Positions 20,225-28,978 of a stretch of 64,000 nt of DNA are shown piece after piece. The stretch is from contig NZ_JBEFLP010000001.1 of NCBI RefSeq assembly GCF_040149665.1, positions 2,046,001-2,110,000 on the forward strand. The letters run 5' to 3'. The DNA comes from Sulfitobacter sp. HNIBRBA3233 (GTDB lineage: Bacteria > Pseudomonadota > Alphaproteobacteria > Rhodobacterales > Rhodobacteraceae). Position 1 is the stretch's first letter; every line of letters starts with the position of its first letter. A program made the position numbers and the translations under genes. The notes beneath the pieces are model-generated. The model was not told the DNA's origin. It saw only the letters and a program-made list of their open reading frames with translations, and did no database searches.

Positions 20225-20940
20225 GCGAAAGCCTCCGCCAACTGGTCCAGCGCGTCATCCAGAAGTTTGCTGTCGTGCCCGCGCAGTACGATCTGTGCGC
20301 CAAAACGGCCTTCGCGCTGGAAGGGGTAGCTGCCGATCGACAGAGCGGGATAGGCTTTGGCCAGATCACCCAGCGGGCCTGCGATGTCGCCCTCGCCGCG
20401 AAAGACGGTGTAGCTTTTGCTGATGAGGGGCGTTCCGCCGGTCAGGGTCGGCAGGACGCTTGCCACCATGGCCTGAAACACGGACGGCACACCGGCCATC
20501 ACATGCACGTTCTTGATGGTGAAACCGGGCGCGGCGGAGACCGGATTGTCGATCAGCGTGGCGTCCTGCGGAATGCGCGCCATGCGCAGCCGCGCGGCGT
20601 TCAGCTCGATCCCCGACTTGTCGTAATGCGCCTGAAGCAGCGCGCGGGCGTCATCGCGCACATCAATGCTCTGGCCGAAGGCCTGCGCCATGCAGTCGGC
20701 GGTGATGTCATCGTGGGTGGGCCCGATCCCGCCCGACGTGAACACCGTGTCATAGCGGTCCGACAGCGCGCGCACGGCTTCGATGATCGTTGCAGCCTCG
20801 TCTCCGACAATACGGACTTCGGCGAGTGTCACGCCGATCTCGCTCAACTGGCCCGCCAGATGGTGCATGTTCGCATCCCGCGTCCGCCCCGAAAGAATTT
20901 CATCCCCGATCACCAGCATCGCTGCCGTTGGGTTCGCCAT
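20221..20940 (-). CDS. CinA-like molybdopterin-binding domain protein
   Basis: 239 residues covering only the MoCF-type domain of CinA (IGDEILSGRTRDAN, TSGGIGPTHDDITADC). The C-terminal nicotinamide-nucleotide amidase domain of full CinA is absent, as in many alphaproteobacteria. Members hydrolyse ADP-ribose or FAD-like compounds; the activity here is not determined. ATG 20940 has AAGGAG upstream. Divergent from sfsA, with 46 bases between the starts. Confidence 0.88.
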   Translation of the reverse strand: MANPTAAMLVIGDEILSGRTRDANMHHLAGQLSEIGVTLAEVRIVGDEAATIIEAVRALSDRYDTVFTSGGIGPTHDDITADCMAQAFGQSIDVRDDARALLQAHYDKSGIELNAARLRMARIPQDATLIDNPVSAAPGFTIKNVHVMAGVPSVFQAMVASVLPTLTGGTPLISKSYTVFRGEGDIAGPLGDLAKAYPALSIGSYPFQREGRFGAQIVLRGHDSKLLDDALDQLAEAFA

Positions 20941-20986
20941 GTTGCCACTCCTTGAGCCTGTTTGCAGATCGGTATAGCCCCATGCC

Positions 20987-21700
20987 ATGCGCTTTCAAAC
21001 CGAACTTGTCCCCGCGCGGCTGATCCGCCGATACAAACGCTTCCTTGCCGATTGCAGGCTGGAAGACGGGCAAGAGGTGACGGCCCATTGCGCCAACCCC
21101 GGGTCGATGATGGGGCTGGCGGAACCGGAAACGAAAGTCTGGCTGGAGCCGAACGACGATCCGAAGAAAAAGCTGAAGTACGGCTGGCGTCTGGTGGATC
21201 ACGAGAATGGCCATTTTACCGGTGTGGACACGTCACTGCCCAACCGCGTCCTGCGCGCGGCGCTGCAAGACCGGCGTATCGAGGCCCTTGCCGCCTATAC
21301 GACCGTACGACCGGAGGTGAAATACGGGCAGAATTCGCGCATCGATTTCCTGTTGCAGGCGAACGGCTTTCCAGACGCCTATGTCGAGGTGAAATCGGTC
21401 ACCCTTTGCCGCACCCCCGGTTTGGCGGAGTTTCCCGACTCGGTCACGGCCCGCGGTGCCAAACACATGGCCGATCTCGCACAGGTCACCCGCGAGGGGC
21501 ACCGCGCGGTGCTACTGTATCTTGTGCAGCGGACCGACTGCACCCATGTGGATATCGCGCGCGATATAGATCCGGCCTATGCCACAGCCCATGCCGAAGC
21601 AACCGCCGCCGGGGTCGAGACACTGTGCATCGGAACGCAGATTTCTCCCGCAAAAGTAGAAATTTACGCTCCTCTGGCCCTTGGCCGTCCTGCGCGCTAA
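20987..21700 (+). CDS. sfsA: DNA/RNA nuclease SfsA
   Basis: 237 residues, full length. N-terminal OB-like part with RFQTELVPARLIRRYKRFLAD, the HCANPGSMMGL loop, and a restriction-enzyme-like core: RIDFLL, then YVEVKSVTLC, which supplies acidic and lysine residues of a PD-(D/E)xK site. Called sugar fermentation stimulation protein in the older literature. Followed by map after 17 bases, probably the same transcript. Confidence 0.93.
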   Translation: MRFQTELVPARLIRRYKRFLADCRLEDGQEVTAHCANPGSMMGLAEPETKVWLEPNDDPKKKLKYGWRLVDHENGHFTGVDTSLPNRVLRAALQDRRIEALAAYTTVRPEVKYGQNSRIDFLLQANGFPDAYVEVKSVTLCRTPGLAEFPDSVTARGAKHMADLAQVTREGHRAVLLYLVQRTDCTHVDIARDIDPAYATAHAEATAAGVETLCIGTQISPAKVEIYAPLALGRPAR

Positions 21701-21717
21701 ATAGCGGCTGAAGAGAG

Positions 21718-22542
21718 ATGGAGAGATCGGTGACAGAGCCACACAACGGTCGCACGACAAAAGACGGTATACGCGTGCACGAGCGCGGCGATTTCGCAGG
21801 AATGCATGCGGCGGGCAAGCTGGCCGCGACCATTCTCGACGAAATCGCCGAGCATATCTTTGTCGGGCAGACCACCGGCGAGATCGACCGGTTGATCGAA
21901 GAACGTGTCGAGGCCGCAGGCGCAAAATCAGCGACCATCGGCTACAAGGGGTACAAACACGCCTCGTGTATTTCGGTGAACCACGTGGTCTGTCACGGCA
22001 TCCCCGGCGACAAGAAGCTCAAGGACGGGGATATCCTGAACATCGATGTCACCGTGATCGTGGATGGCTGGTTCGGCGATACGTCGCGGATGTATGTCGC
22101 AGGCAAGCTGCCGCGCAAGGCCGAAAGGCTGATCAACGTGACCCATGATGCGCTGATGCTGGGCATCGAAGCGGTGAAGCCCGGCAACACTTTCGGCGAT
22201 ATCGGCCACGCGATCCAGACCTTCGTCGAAGGCCACCGCATGTCGGTTGTGACGGATTTCTGCGGTCACGGTCTGGGCCGCGTGTTTCACGCCCCGCCGA
22301 ATGTCCTGCACTACGGGCGCGCGGGAACCGGTCCGGTGCTCGAGGCCGGCATGTTTTTCACCATCGAGCCTATGGTCAACCTCGGTCGCGCAGAAACCAA
22401 GACGCTGGCCGATGACTGGACGGCGGTGACGCGCGACAAATCCCTGTCGGCGCAGTTCGAACATTCCATCGGCGTGACCGAGGATGGATGCGAGATCTTC
22501 ACGTTGTCGCCTGCTGGAAAATTCCACCCGACTTACGGCTGA
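21718..22542 (+). CDS. map: Methionine aminopeptidase, type I
   Basis: 274 residues. Removes the initiator methionine from new proteins. The metal ligands are in place: D in LNIDVTVIVDGWFGDTS (two aspartates), H in CGHGLGRVFH, E in TIEPMVN and the last E in SAQFEHSIGVTEDG; the substrate histidine lies in VVCHGIPG. Two starts are possible: ATG 21718, or GTG 21730, which has GGAGA at good spacing and would shorten the protein by four residues. Confidence 0.94.
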   Translation: MERSVTEPHNGRTTKDGIRVHERGDFAGMHAAGKLAATILDEIAEHIFVGQTTGEIDRLIEERVEAAGAKSATIGYKGYKHASCISVNHVVCHGIPGDKKLKDGDILNIDVTVIVDGWFGDTSRMYVAGKLPRKAERLINVTHDALMLGIEAVKPGNTFGDIGHAIQTFVEGHRMSVVTDFCGHGLGRVFHAPPNVLHYGRAGTGPVLEAGMFFTIEPMVNLGRAETKTLADDWTAVTRDKSLSAQFEHSIGVTEDGCEIFTLSPAGKFHPTYG

Positions 22543-22566
22543 TCGGCAATCTGGCCGCCGCGCGCT

Positions 22567-22767
22567 TCAGGCGTCGGGGTCGTCACAGTCGCGCATCATC
22601 TGTTTCATCAACAGGCCAAGGACCGTGTGACCTGCCAGCGGGGTGACGCAATCCGTGATCAGCCCGGGCGCGCCGAAGGGCTGTGGCTTGGGCAACGGCA
22701 CGCTGTCTGCTGCTTTGCCGCGCCCTGTCAGCACGCGCGGCGTATCGGAGGCTGTCCAGTCTGTCAT
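22567..22767 (-). CDS. Small conserved-looking protein, 66 residues
   Basis: The frame shows the strong G/C third-position bias of real genes here and fills the gap between map and rsmD. The product starts MTDWTASDTPRVLTGRG, is rich in proline in the middle (PLPKPQPFGAPG) and ends with DCDDPDA. A start four codons upstream (22779) is equally possible. No signal peptide, membrane segment or known domain. Function unknown. Confidence 0.6.
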   Translation of the reverse strand: MTDWTASDTPRVLTGRGKAADSVPLPKPQPFGAPGLITDCVTPLAGHTVLGLLMKQMMRDCDDPDA

Positions 22768-22827
22768 GGGCGGGATCATACCCCAAATGCCCGCAATCCC
22801 CAAACCGGCAGAACCGTCAGCGGCGCT

Positions 22828-23379
22828 TCAGTCCGCGGTCAGGAACGTCACGTGGGTATCGCCAAAGCGGCGCGCATCGGTGCGGGTAAACCCGTCGGGT
22901 GCATCCATGGCGGCGCTTTCCTCCCAGACGACAAGCGCACCGGGCAACAGCCAGCCGCCCGCACGCACGGCCTCCAGCGCGCGCTGTCCCATGCCCTTGC
23001 CGTAAGGTGGATCCAGAAACACCAGATCGAACCGCCCCCCGGGCCAGGCCACCAGACTGGTGGCATCATTGCGCATGAGCCGTGCGCGATCCTCGACCCG
23101 CAACCGAGCGATATTCTCGCGAACCAGCCGCTGGCCCACGCGCCCGTTCTCGACAAAGAGCGCCTCCTGCGCGCCGCGTGAAAGCGCCTCGAGTCCCAGC
23201 GCGCCGGTGCCTGCGAACAGATCCAGCACCCGCGCCCCCGAGATCGCATCGCGCGAGACAAGCATCGAGAACAGGCTTTCGCGGACGCGATCGGAGGTGG
23301 GCCGCAAATGCGCACCCGCATCGCCCTTTCCCAGCGGTGTCAGCGGCACACCGCGGTGGGTTCCGGCGATGATCCTCAT
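22828..23379 (-). CDS. rsmD: 16S rRNA (guanine966-N2)-methyltransferase
   Basis: 183 residues. SAM-binding motif LDLFAGTGALGLEALSRGA (residues 52-70) and the N-methyltransferase catalytic motif DPPYGKG. The N-terminus MRIIAGTHRG and RPTSDRVRESLF are diagnostic of RsmD. Methylates G966 of 16S rRNA in the assembling 30S subunit. Start overlaps the stop of the ferredoxin reductase gene. Confidence 0.94.
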   Translation of the reverse strand: MRIIAGTHRGVPLTPLGKGDAGAHLRPTSDRVRESLFSMLVSRDAISGARVLDLFAGTGALGLEALSRGAQEALFVENGRVGQRLVRENIARLRVEDRARLMRNDATSLVAWPGGRFDLVFLDPPYGKGMGQRALEAVRAGGWLLPGALVVWEESAAMDAPDGFTRTDARRFGDTHVTFLTAD

Positions 23380-24581
23380 TGTTTGAGCAGTGCCTTCAGG
23401 TCGGCCTGCGGATCGGCCACCATGTCGGGCGCCGGGGATTTGCCGCTTTCGATCAGGCGCTTGCCGATCATGTAGCCGCGCGGATCATTGGCCGCATCAA
23501 CGGCCAGCAGTTCCGTGCCACGGTAGTACCAGAACGAGGTTCCGGTCGCCCCCGCGCGCGTGACAACGCGGTCATATCCCGCGTTCAGCCCCGCGATCTG
23601 AAGCTTTACGTCATATTGATCAGACCAGAACCACGGCGTCGCGACATAGTCCTTCTCCGCGCCCAGAAGGTTTTCGGCCACCACTTCGGCCTGGTCGATG
23701 GCGTTCGGCACGCTTTCCAGCCGGATCCGCCCGCCACGATAGGGAAAGGAGGTACAATCCCCCGCCGCCCAGACGTGCGGGACCGACGTGCGCCCCTGCG
23801 CGTCAACCGCGATGCCGTTGTCGATGTCGATGCCCGCGCCCACGGCAAGCTGCGTCGCGGGGGCCACCCCAACGCCCACGATCACGAAATCCACGTCGAG
23901 TGTCGTGCCGTCCGCCAGGACAGCGCCGGTCACCTTGCCCTCGCCCGTCAGCCGCGCCAGCCCCACGCCCTCGCGCAGGTCGACCCCATGCGCGCGGTGC
24001 AGGCTACGGAAGAAATCGGATGTTTCGGGCGATGCCACGCGCTGGAGGATCCGGTCCGCCGTTTCCACCAGCGTCACGCGCAGGCCCATCTTGGACGCGA
24101 CGCTCGCGGCCTCAAGCCCGATATAGCCGCCGCCGACGATCAGCACCCGCGCCCCTTCGGCAAAACGGGGGGCCTGTGCGTCCACATCCGCCAGCGTTCG
24201 CACGACATACACGCCTTCGAGGTCACCACCGATCGACGGGGGCAGCCGGTGCGGCACCGATCCAGTCGCCAGCACGAGATCGTCGTAGTCCAGCGCCTCG
24301 CCACCGATCGTCACGCGCTGCGCGGCGGTATCTATGGCCTCCACAGTCTGCCCAAGCCGCAGATCGATCGCGTGCTCGGCGTAGAAACTCGCCGGCCGCA
24401 GATAGAGCCGTTCGCGCGCCATATCCCCCATCAGGTACGACTTGGACAAAGGCGGCCGCTGATAGGGCGGCTCAGGCTCGGCGCCGATCAGGGTAAGTCT
24501 GCCGTCGAAACCGAGATTGCGTAATTTTGCGACGCATGACGCTCCGGCCTGACCTGCCCCTATGACAATGATGTGGCGCAT
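23376..24581 (-). CDS. NAD(P)H-dependent ferredoxin/rubredoxin reductase-type FAD enzyme
   Basis: 401 residues. FAD motif IVIGAGQAGASCVAKLRNLG at the N-terminus, YQRPPLSKSYL, the NAD(P)H motif VLIVGGGYIGLEAASVASKM, and the second FAD motif VWAAGDCTSFPYRGG. This is the putidaredoxin-reductase/CamA pattern, passing electrons to a ferredoxin that is not nearby. I chose ATG 24581 because GGAG sits seven bases before it; the ATG two codons earlier is too close to it. Co-translated with rsmD. Confidence 0.88.
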   Translation of the reverse strand: MRHIIVIGAGQAGASCVAKLRNLGFDGRLTLIGAEPEPPYQRPPLSKSYLMGDMARERLYLRPASFYAEHAIDLRLGQTVEAIDTAAQRVTIGGEALDYDDLVLATGSVPHRLPPSIGGDLEGVYVVRTLADVDAQAPRFAEGARVLIVGGGYIGLEAASVASKMGLRVTLVETADRILQRVASPETSDFFRSLHRAHGVDLREGVGLARLTGEGKVTGAVLADGTTLDVDFVIVGVGVAPATQLAVGAGIDIDNGIAVDAQGRTSVPHVWAAGDCTSFPYRGGRIRLESVPNAIDQAEVVAENLLGAEKDYVATPWFWSDQYDVKLQIAGLNAGYDRVVTRAGATGTSFWYYRGTELLAVDAANDPRGYMIGKRLIESGKSPAPDMVADPQADLKALLKQ

Positions 24582-24669
24582 GGTCATTCTCCTCTTTAGG
24601 CTGGCCGCGTTGCCGCCCCGACCCTATATCCGCGGCAGACAGAAACGCAATCAGACGGAAGGTCCAACT

Positions 24670-25158
24670 ATGGCGATTTCACAAGGCGATATGCTGCCCG
24701 ATGCAACACTGGTGGCGATGGGCGAAGACGGCCCTTCCCCCGTTTCCCTCAAAGAAAAGACCGCCGGTCGCAAGGTAGTGATCTTTGCCGTACCCGGAGC
24801 GTTCACACCAACCTGCCATTCGGCCCATGTGCCCAGCTTTATCCGCACGAAAGACCAGTTCGACGCCAAGGGCGTGGACGAGATCATCTGCCTTGCCTGC
24901 AACGATCCCTTCGTGATGCAGGCATGGGGCGAAGCGACCGGCGCGAAAGCTGCCGGCATCACGATGCTGTCGGATCCGTCCTCGGAATTCACCAAGAGCA
25001 TCGGCATGGACTTCGACGCGCCGCCTGTGGGCTTCAACTCGCGGTCCAAGCGGTACGCGATGTTGGTCGAAGACGGAAAAGTGACACTGTTCCAGCCCGA
25101 AGTAGGCACCGGCGTCTGTGATCTGTCGGGCGGCGAAGCGCTGCTTGATAATATGTAA
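24670..25158 (+). CDS. Peroxiredoxin, Prx5 type
   Basis: 162 residues. The peroxidatic cysteine lies in VPGAFTPTCHSAHVPSF, the exact Prx5 environment. A further cysteine pair is in EIICLACNDPF and one in VGTGVCDLSGG. Reduces hydrogen peroxide and alkyl peroxides in the cytoplasm, probably with glutathione/glutaredoxin. ATG 24670 follows GGAAGG. Divergent from the ferredoxin reductase. Confidence 0.93.
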   Translation: MAISQGDMLPDATLVAMGEDGPSPVSLKEKTAGRKVVIFAVPGAFTPTCHSAHVPSFIRTKDQFDAKGVDEIICLACNDPFVMQAWGEATGAKAAGITMLSDPSSEFTKSIGMDFDAPPVGFNSRSKRYAMLVEDGKVTLFQPEVGTGVCDLSGGEALLDNM

Positions 25159-25160
25159 GG

Positions 25161-25190
25161 AAAATCCCCGTGGCGCGTGGCGCCACGGGG
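25161..25190. terminator. Shared hairpin terminator between peroxiredoxin and mscS
   Basis: CCCCGTGGCG (25166-25175) and CGCCACGGGG (25181-25190) form a perfect 10-bp stem with a five-base loop. The AAAAT at 25161-25165 provides a short T-tract only for the minus strand, so it best terminates the MscS gene; it may also slow the plus-strand message. Confidence 0.7.
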
Positions 25191-25199
25191 GCCATCCTG

Positions 25200-26138
25200 T
25201 CAGCCGCGCCCGGCGGTTTCGTCGGTATCGCGGCGGGCATCGCCCTTCGAGGCGCCGCCATTCATCCGCGACGCTTTTTCATCGTCGCCATCGTCGCTTT
25301 TCTCGAACACGACAGTGCGCGTGGGGAACGGAATGTTAACGCCGCCTGCGTCCAGCGCTTCCTTGACCGCGCGGGTCATATCCGCCTTGAAGACGAAATA
25401 GTCGCCGGCATCGCACCAGACACGCACCAGAAAATCGACCGAGCTGCCGCCAAGGTTGGTCACCTGCACGAAAGGGGCGGGATCGGATTTCGCGCGGCTG
25501 TCGGCCATGATCGTGTCGCGAATGATGTCTTCCGCGTTCTGAAGGTTGGCACCGTAGCCCACGCCGAAGGTCCATTCCGCGCGCCGTGTTTCGTTCACCG
25601 AATAGTTCGTGATCGTGTTGCCCCAGACTTCCGAGTTCGGGATGATCACCTGAAGGTTCGACAGGTCGGCCAGTTCGGTGAAGTTCAGGTTCACGTTCTT
25701 GACCGTCCCCATCTTCCCGTTCACCTCGACGAAATCGCCGGTCTTGATCGGCCGGAAGAAGATCAGCATGACCCCTGCGGCCACGTTCGACAGCGTTCCC
25801 TGCAAGGCAAGACCGATGGCCAGACCGGCGGCACCCAGTAGCGCCACCACCGATGTCGTCTGAACCCCGAAGGTGTTAAGAACGAAAAGGCCCGTGAAGG
25901 CCAGAACGGTATACCGCGCGATCGAGGCAAGAAACTCGAACAGCATGTCGTCGAGACGTTTGTGCTTCTTGCTGAGATTGATGATCCTGTTCTGGACCCA
26001 CCGCGAGATGATCCAGCCCAGGAGCAGGATCGCAATGGCCGCCAGCACGGAGCCTACGATCGAGCTCAGGAATTCGAGCGTGAAAACATCTCCGACAGTT
26101 TTTCCCTGCCAGATTTCGAAGTTCAGGATTTCATTCAT
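25200..26138 (-). CDS. mscS: Small-conductance mechanosensitive channel (MscS family)
   Basis: 312 residues. Three N-terminal membrane helices; the pore helix is the alanine/glycine-rich LLGAAGLAIGLALQGTLSNV, followed by FRPIKTGDFVEVNGKMGTV (beta domain) and the alpha/beta vestibule. Releases solutes on osmotic down-shock. The C-terminal 30 residues are a charged, disordered tail (DDGDDEKASRMNGGASKG). ATG 26138 preceded by AGGA. Confidence 0.93.
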   Translation of the reverse strand: MNEILNFEIWQGKTVGDVFTLEFLSSIVGSVLAAIAILLLGWIISRWVQNRIINLSKKHKRLDDMLFEFLASIARYTVLAFTGLFVLNTFGVQTTSVVALLGAAGLAIGLALQGTLSNVAAGVMLIFFRPIKTGDFVEVNGKMGTVKNVNLNFTELADLSNLQVIIPNSEVWGNTITNYSVNETRRAEWTFGVGYGANLQNAEDIIRDTIMADSRAKSDPAPFVQVTNLGGSSVDFLVRVWCDAGDYFVFKADMTRAVKEALDAGGVNIPFPTRTVVFEKSDDGDDEKASRMNGGASKGDARRDTDETAGRG

Positions 26139-26147
26139 CGTGCCGTC

Positions 26148-26444
26148 CTACTCGTACAATCCGTCCATTTTGCGGGCCAGTTTCGCGTCCAGCGTGCTCA
26201 ACCCGTCGACATCATGCGTCGTTAGCGTAACGGTTACCCGATTGTAAACATTTTCCCATTCCGGATGGTGATCCCATTTGTCGGCCCAGATCGCCGCGCG
26301 GGCCATCCACCCGAACGCATCGGCAAAATCGTCGAACTTGTATTCCTTGCGGATCGCATCGCGACCCTCGGTCAGGCTCCAGCCGTTTTCCAGAAGCGGG
26401 TCCAGCAGAGGTCCGCGTGTTTCGGCGCTCAATTTCTCGGTCAT
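26148..26444 (-). CDS. phhB: Pterin-4a-carbinolamine dehydratase
   Basis: 98 residues, the full family length. The motif around the active site is [20 protein letters not shown], containing the paired histidines and the PEW triad of PCD/DCoH. Dehydrates 4a-hydroxytetrahydrobiopterin after aromatic amino acid hydroxylation, or acts in pterin/molybdopterin metabolism. No hydroxylase is nearby. Start overlaps the stop of the FemAB-like gene. Confidence 0.93.
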   Translation of the reverse strand: MTEKLSAETRGPLLDPLLENGWSLTEGRDAIRKEYKFDDFADAFGWMARAAIWADKWDHHPEWENVYNRVTVTLTTHDVDGLSTLDAKLARKMDGLYE

Positions 26445-27628
26445 TCCTGTTCCTCAATCTCGGTTTTCCTGAAGGGACCGTATTCGGTCAGCACTTCAAT
26501 TTCCTCGTCGACCGCGCGACGCTCGGCCAAAAGATACTCTCCGACAGCGCGGGCAAAGCCCGGATCGCGCATCCAGTGCAGCGACCACGTCGGCGTGGGC
26601 AGATAGCCGCGCGCGAGCTTGTGTTCGCCCTGCGCGCCTGCCTCGACCGTGGCCAGCCCCATCTCGATCGCAATGTCGATGGCGCGATAGTAGCACAGTT
26701 CGAAGTGCAGACACGAATGGTGCTCCACACAGCCCCAGTATCGTCCGAACAACGCGTCGCGACCGATAAAGTTCAATGCACCGGCGATCCAGCGGCCATC
26801 CCTTTCGGCCAGCACCAGTGCGATGTCGTCGCGCAGCGTCTCGTGCGCGATGTCGAAAAACGCGCGGGTCAGATAGGGCGTTCCCCATTTGCGCGCACCG
26901 GTGTCCTGATAGAACTGCCAGAAGGCGTCCCAATGATCGCGGGTGATCGCGTCGCCCGTGAAGGTATGGATCGTGCCGCCGAAGTCCTGCGCGGTGCGGC
27001 GCTCCTTGCGCAGGGTCTTGCGTTTGCGCGAGTTCAGGCTGCTGAGAAAGTCGTCGAAGGTCGCGTAGCCGTCGTTTCGCCAGTGGTATTGCTGGCTTTT
27101 GCGCACCATCAGGCCCAGATCCTCGGCGCGGGCGGCCTCGTCCCCGGTGCAGAAGGTCACGTTGACCGAACTGAGGCGATTGTTCTCCGTCAACTGCACC
27201 GCGCCCTGCACAAGCGCCGCGAAACCGGTGTCTTCGAACCCCGGCCGTGTCAGGAACCGCCGGCCCGTGGCCGGTGTATGGGGCACCGCGATCTGCAATT
27301 TCGGGTAGTACCGCCCGCCCGCACGTTCATAGGCATGGGCCCACGAGTGGTCGAAAATGTATTCGCCCTGGCTGTGGGATTTGGCATAGAGCGGGGCAAC
27401 CGCGATCACCTGATCGTCGATGCGCGCGACAAGGTATTGCGGCTGCCAGCCGGTGCCGGGCCCGACGCTGCCGCTGTCTTCTAGCGCGCGCAGGAACCGG
27501 TAGGTCGTGAAGGGATCGACGGCACGTCCGCCCTCTGCCGCTTCCGGACAGGCGCAGGCATCCCACGTCTGCGCGTCGATTTCATCGAGCGATGAAAGTA
27601 CCGTGATTTCAACCGCGCGTTCGGTCAT
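26441..27628 (-). CDS. FemAB/GNAT-like acyltransferase (COG3146-type)
   Basis: 395 residues. Pattern of the peptidogalycan biosynthesis/recognition family: [20 protein letters not shown] near the start, [26 protein letters not shown] in the middle, [17 protein letters not shown] and a late [18 protein letters not shown]. These proteins have a double GNAT fold like Fem transferases; the acceptor is not known. Start ATG 27628 chosen by homology-like N-terminus. Overlaps the pterin dehydratase start by four bases. Confidence 0.82.
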   Translation of the reverse strand: MTERAVEITVLSSLDEIDAQTWDACACPEAAEGGRAVDPFTTYRFLRALEDSGSVGPGTGWQPQYLVARIDDQVIAVAPLYAKSHSQGEYIFDHSWAHAYERAGGRYYPKLQIAVPHTPATGRRFLTRPGFEDTGFAALVQGAVQLTENNRLSSVNVTFCTGDEAARAEDLGLMVRKSQQYHWRNDGYATFDDFLSSLNSRKRKTLRKERRTAQDFGGTIHTFTGDAITRDHWDAFWQFYQDTGARKWGTPYLTRAFFDIAHETLRDDIALVLAERDGRWIAGALNFIGRDALFGRYWGCVEHHSCLHFELCYYRAIDIAIEMGLATVEAGAQGEHKLARGYLPTPTWSLHWMRDPGFARAVGEYLLAERRAVDEEIEVLTEYGPFRKTEIEEQE

Positions 27629-27678
27629 GTGCTGCCCTCTGATACCTGCTGTGCTAGGTGGGCCTCGGACGTCCGAGT

Positions 27679-28449
27679 TCAAGCGCGGATTGGCGCTGCG
27701 TAGCCCTCAAAGGTGATTGTATCAGCCACCTTGCGCGCCTGCGCCTCTTCCGCGGGGCTGCGGACCGTCCAGCAGGCAATGACCGCGCCCGCCTCTTTCA
27801 GCGCCGCGACCCGGGGCCGGTCGAGATCGGACAGCTCATGGCTGATGAAACCCGCGCCGACAGTGTCGTAATCGGGTATCTCGCGCAGGCGGTCGCAAAC
27901 CGTAACGGGCAAGGGCCACTCGGACGGGACGTAGGCCGAGGTGGTCAGCCCCCTTGGAACGGTCGGGCACAGGCGCTGCATCTCGGCGACGGAATGGGGA
28001 TTGAACGACATCACCGCCACATCGCCCGCGTAGCCCTCCAGCGCCTCAGCGACTGCGGCCTCCAGTGGTCCGACCTTGGGGCCCATCGCGCCGTCCTGAT
28101 CCTTCAGTTCGATCAGCAGCGGCACGCGGCCTGCTATGGTTGCCAGCACCTCGGGCAGATCGGGGATGCCTTCCTGCCCGCCGCGCAGCGCAATGGCCTT
28201 CAGCTCTGCCGCGCTCAGCAGCTGCACTGCGCCCTGCGCATCGGTCAGCCGTTCGAGATGATAGTCGTGAAAGACCATCGCAGCGCCATCGGCGCTGAGC
28301 TGCACGTCGATCTCGATGCCATATCCTGCATCGACTGCCGCCAGAATGGCCGCACGGGAGTTTTCCGGGCGGCCATCGTGGATATCATGCAGCGCGCGAT
28401 GCGCCAAAGGAACTTGGGTGAAACTGTCTGGTAGTGCCGGTCGGGTCAT
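27679..28449 (-). CDS. Glycerophosphodiester phosphodiesterase
   Basis: 256 residues, GDPD TIM barrel. HRALHDIHDGRPENS carries the first catalytic histidine and the PENS metal site, GIEIDVQLSADGAAMVFHD carries the acidic ligands and second histidine, and LLIELKDQ the late glutamate/lysine. Hydrolyses deacylated phospholipids to glycerol-3-phosphate. No signal peptide, so cytoplasmic. ATG 28449 overlaps the RidA stop. Confidence 0.92.
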   Translation of the reverse strand: MTRPALPDSFTQVPLAHRALHDIHDGRPENSRAAILAAVDAGYGIEIDVQLSADGAAMVFHDYHLERLTDAQGAVQLLSAAELKAIALRGGQEGIPDLPEVLATIAGRVPLLIELKDQDGAMGPKVGPLEAAVAEALEGYAGDVAVMSFNPHSVAEMQRLCPTVPRGLTTSAYVPSEWPLPVTVCDRLREIPDYDTVGAGFISHELSDLDRPRVAALKEAGAVIACWTVRSPAEEAQARKVADTITFEGYAAPIRA

Positions 28450-28904
28450 TCGATCTCGAAAATGCCTTCGATTTCGACGGCCACGCCCAGCGGCAATGCG
28501 CCTGCCGACACGGCAGAGCGCGCGTGACGCCCCGCATCCCCCAGAGCCTCTACGAGGAAATCCGAGCACCCGTTCACAACCTTCGGCTGGTCGGCAAAAT
28601 CCTTGGTCGAGTTCACGAAGCCGGTCAGCTTCACCACGCGCTTGAGCTTGTCGATGTCGCCGTCACAGGCCGCTTTCACCTGCGCAAGCAGTTGCAGGGC
28701 GCAGGTCTTGGCAGCCGCCGCACCTTCCTCGACGCTCATGTTGTCGCCCAGCACGCCGAGGATCAGACCATCATCGGTGCGCGAAATCTGTCCCGACACA
28801 TAAAGCGTATTGCCCACCCGCACGAACGGCACATAGTTGGCTGCCGGGGCGGAGGCGTCGGGCAGCGTGATGCCCATATCGGAGAGACGTTTTGCGATGC
28901 TCAT
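28446..28904 (-). CDS. RidA family protein
   Basis: 152 residues, YjgF/YER057c/UK114 fold. Contains VGNTLYVSGQISR and, near the end, RSAVSAGALPLGVAVEIEGI with the arginine that in RidA binds the carboxylate of 2-aminoacrylate-type imines. This is the longer family branch (about 150 residues) rather than the 130-residue E. coli form. Hydrolyses reactive enamines/imines in the cytoplasm. Confidence 0.9.
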   Translation of the reverse strand: MSIAKRLSDMGITLPDASAPAANYVPFVRVGNTLYVSGQISRTDDGLILGVLGDNMSVEEGAAAAKTCALQLLAQVKAACDGDIDKLKRVVKLTGFVNSTKDFADQPKVVNGCSDFLVEALGDAGRHARSAVSAGALPLGVAVEIEGIFEIE

Positions 28905-28978
28905 GGCAGCGTTCCTTCTGTTTCATTGATCGTTTGGCAGAGGCTACCCTTCCGCAGGCGAACGCGAAAGGGCCACGA

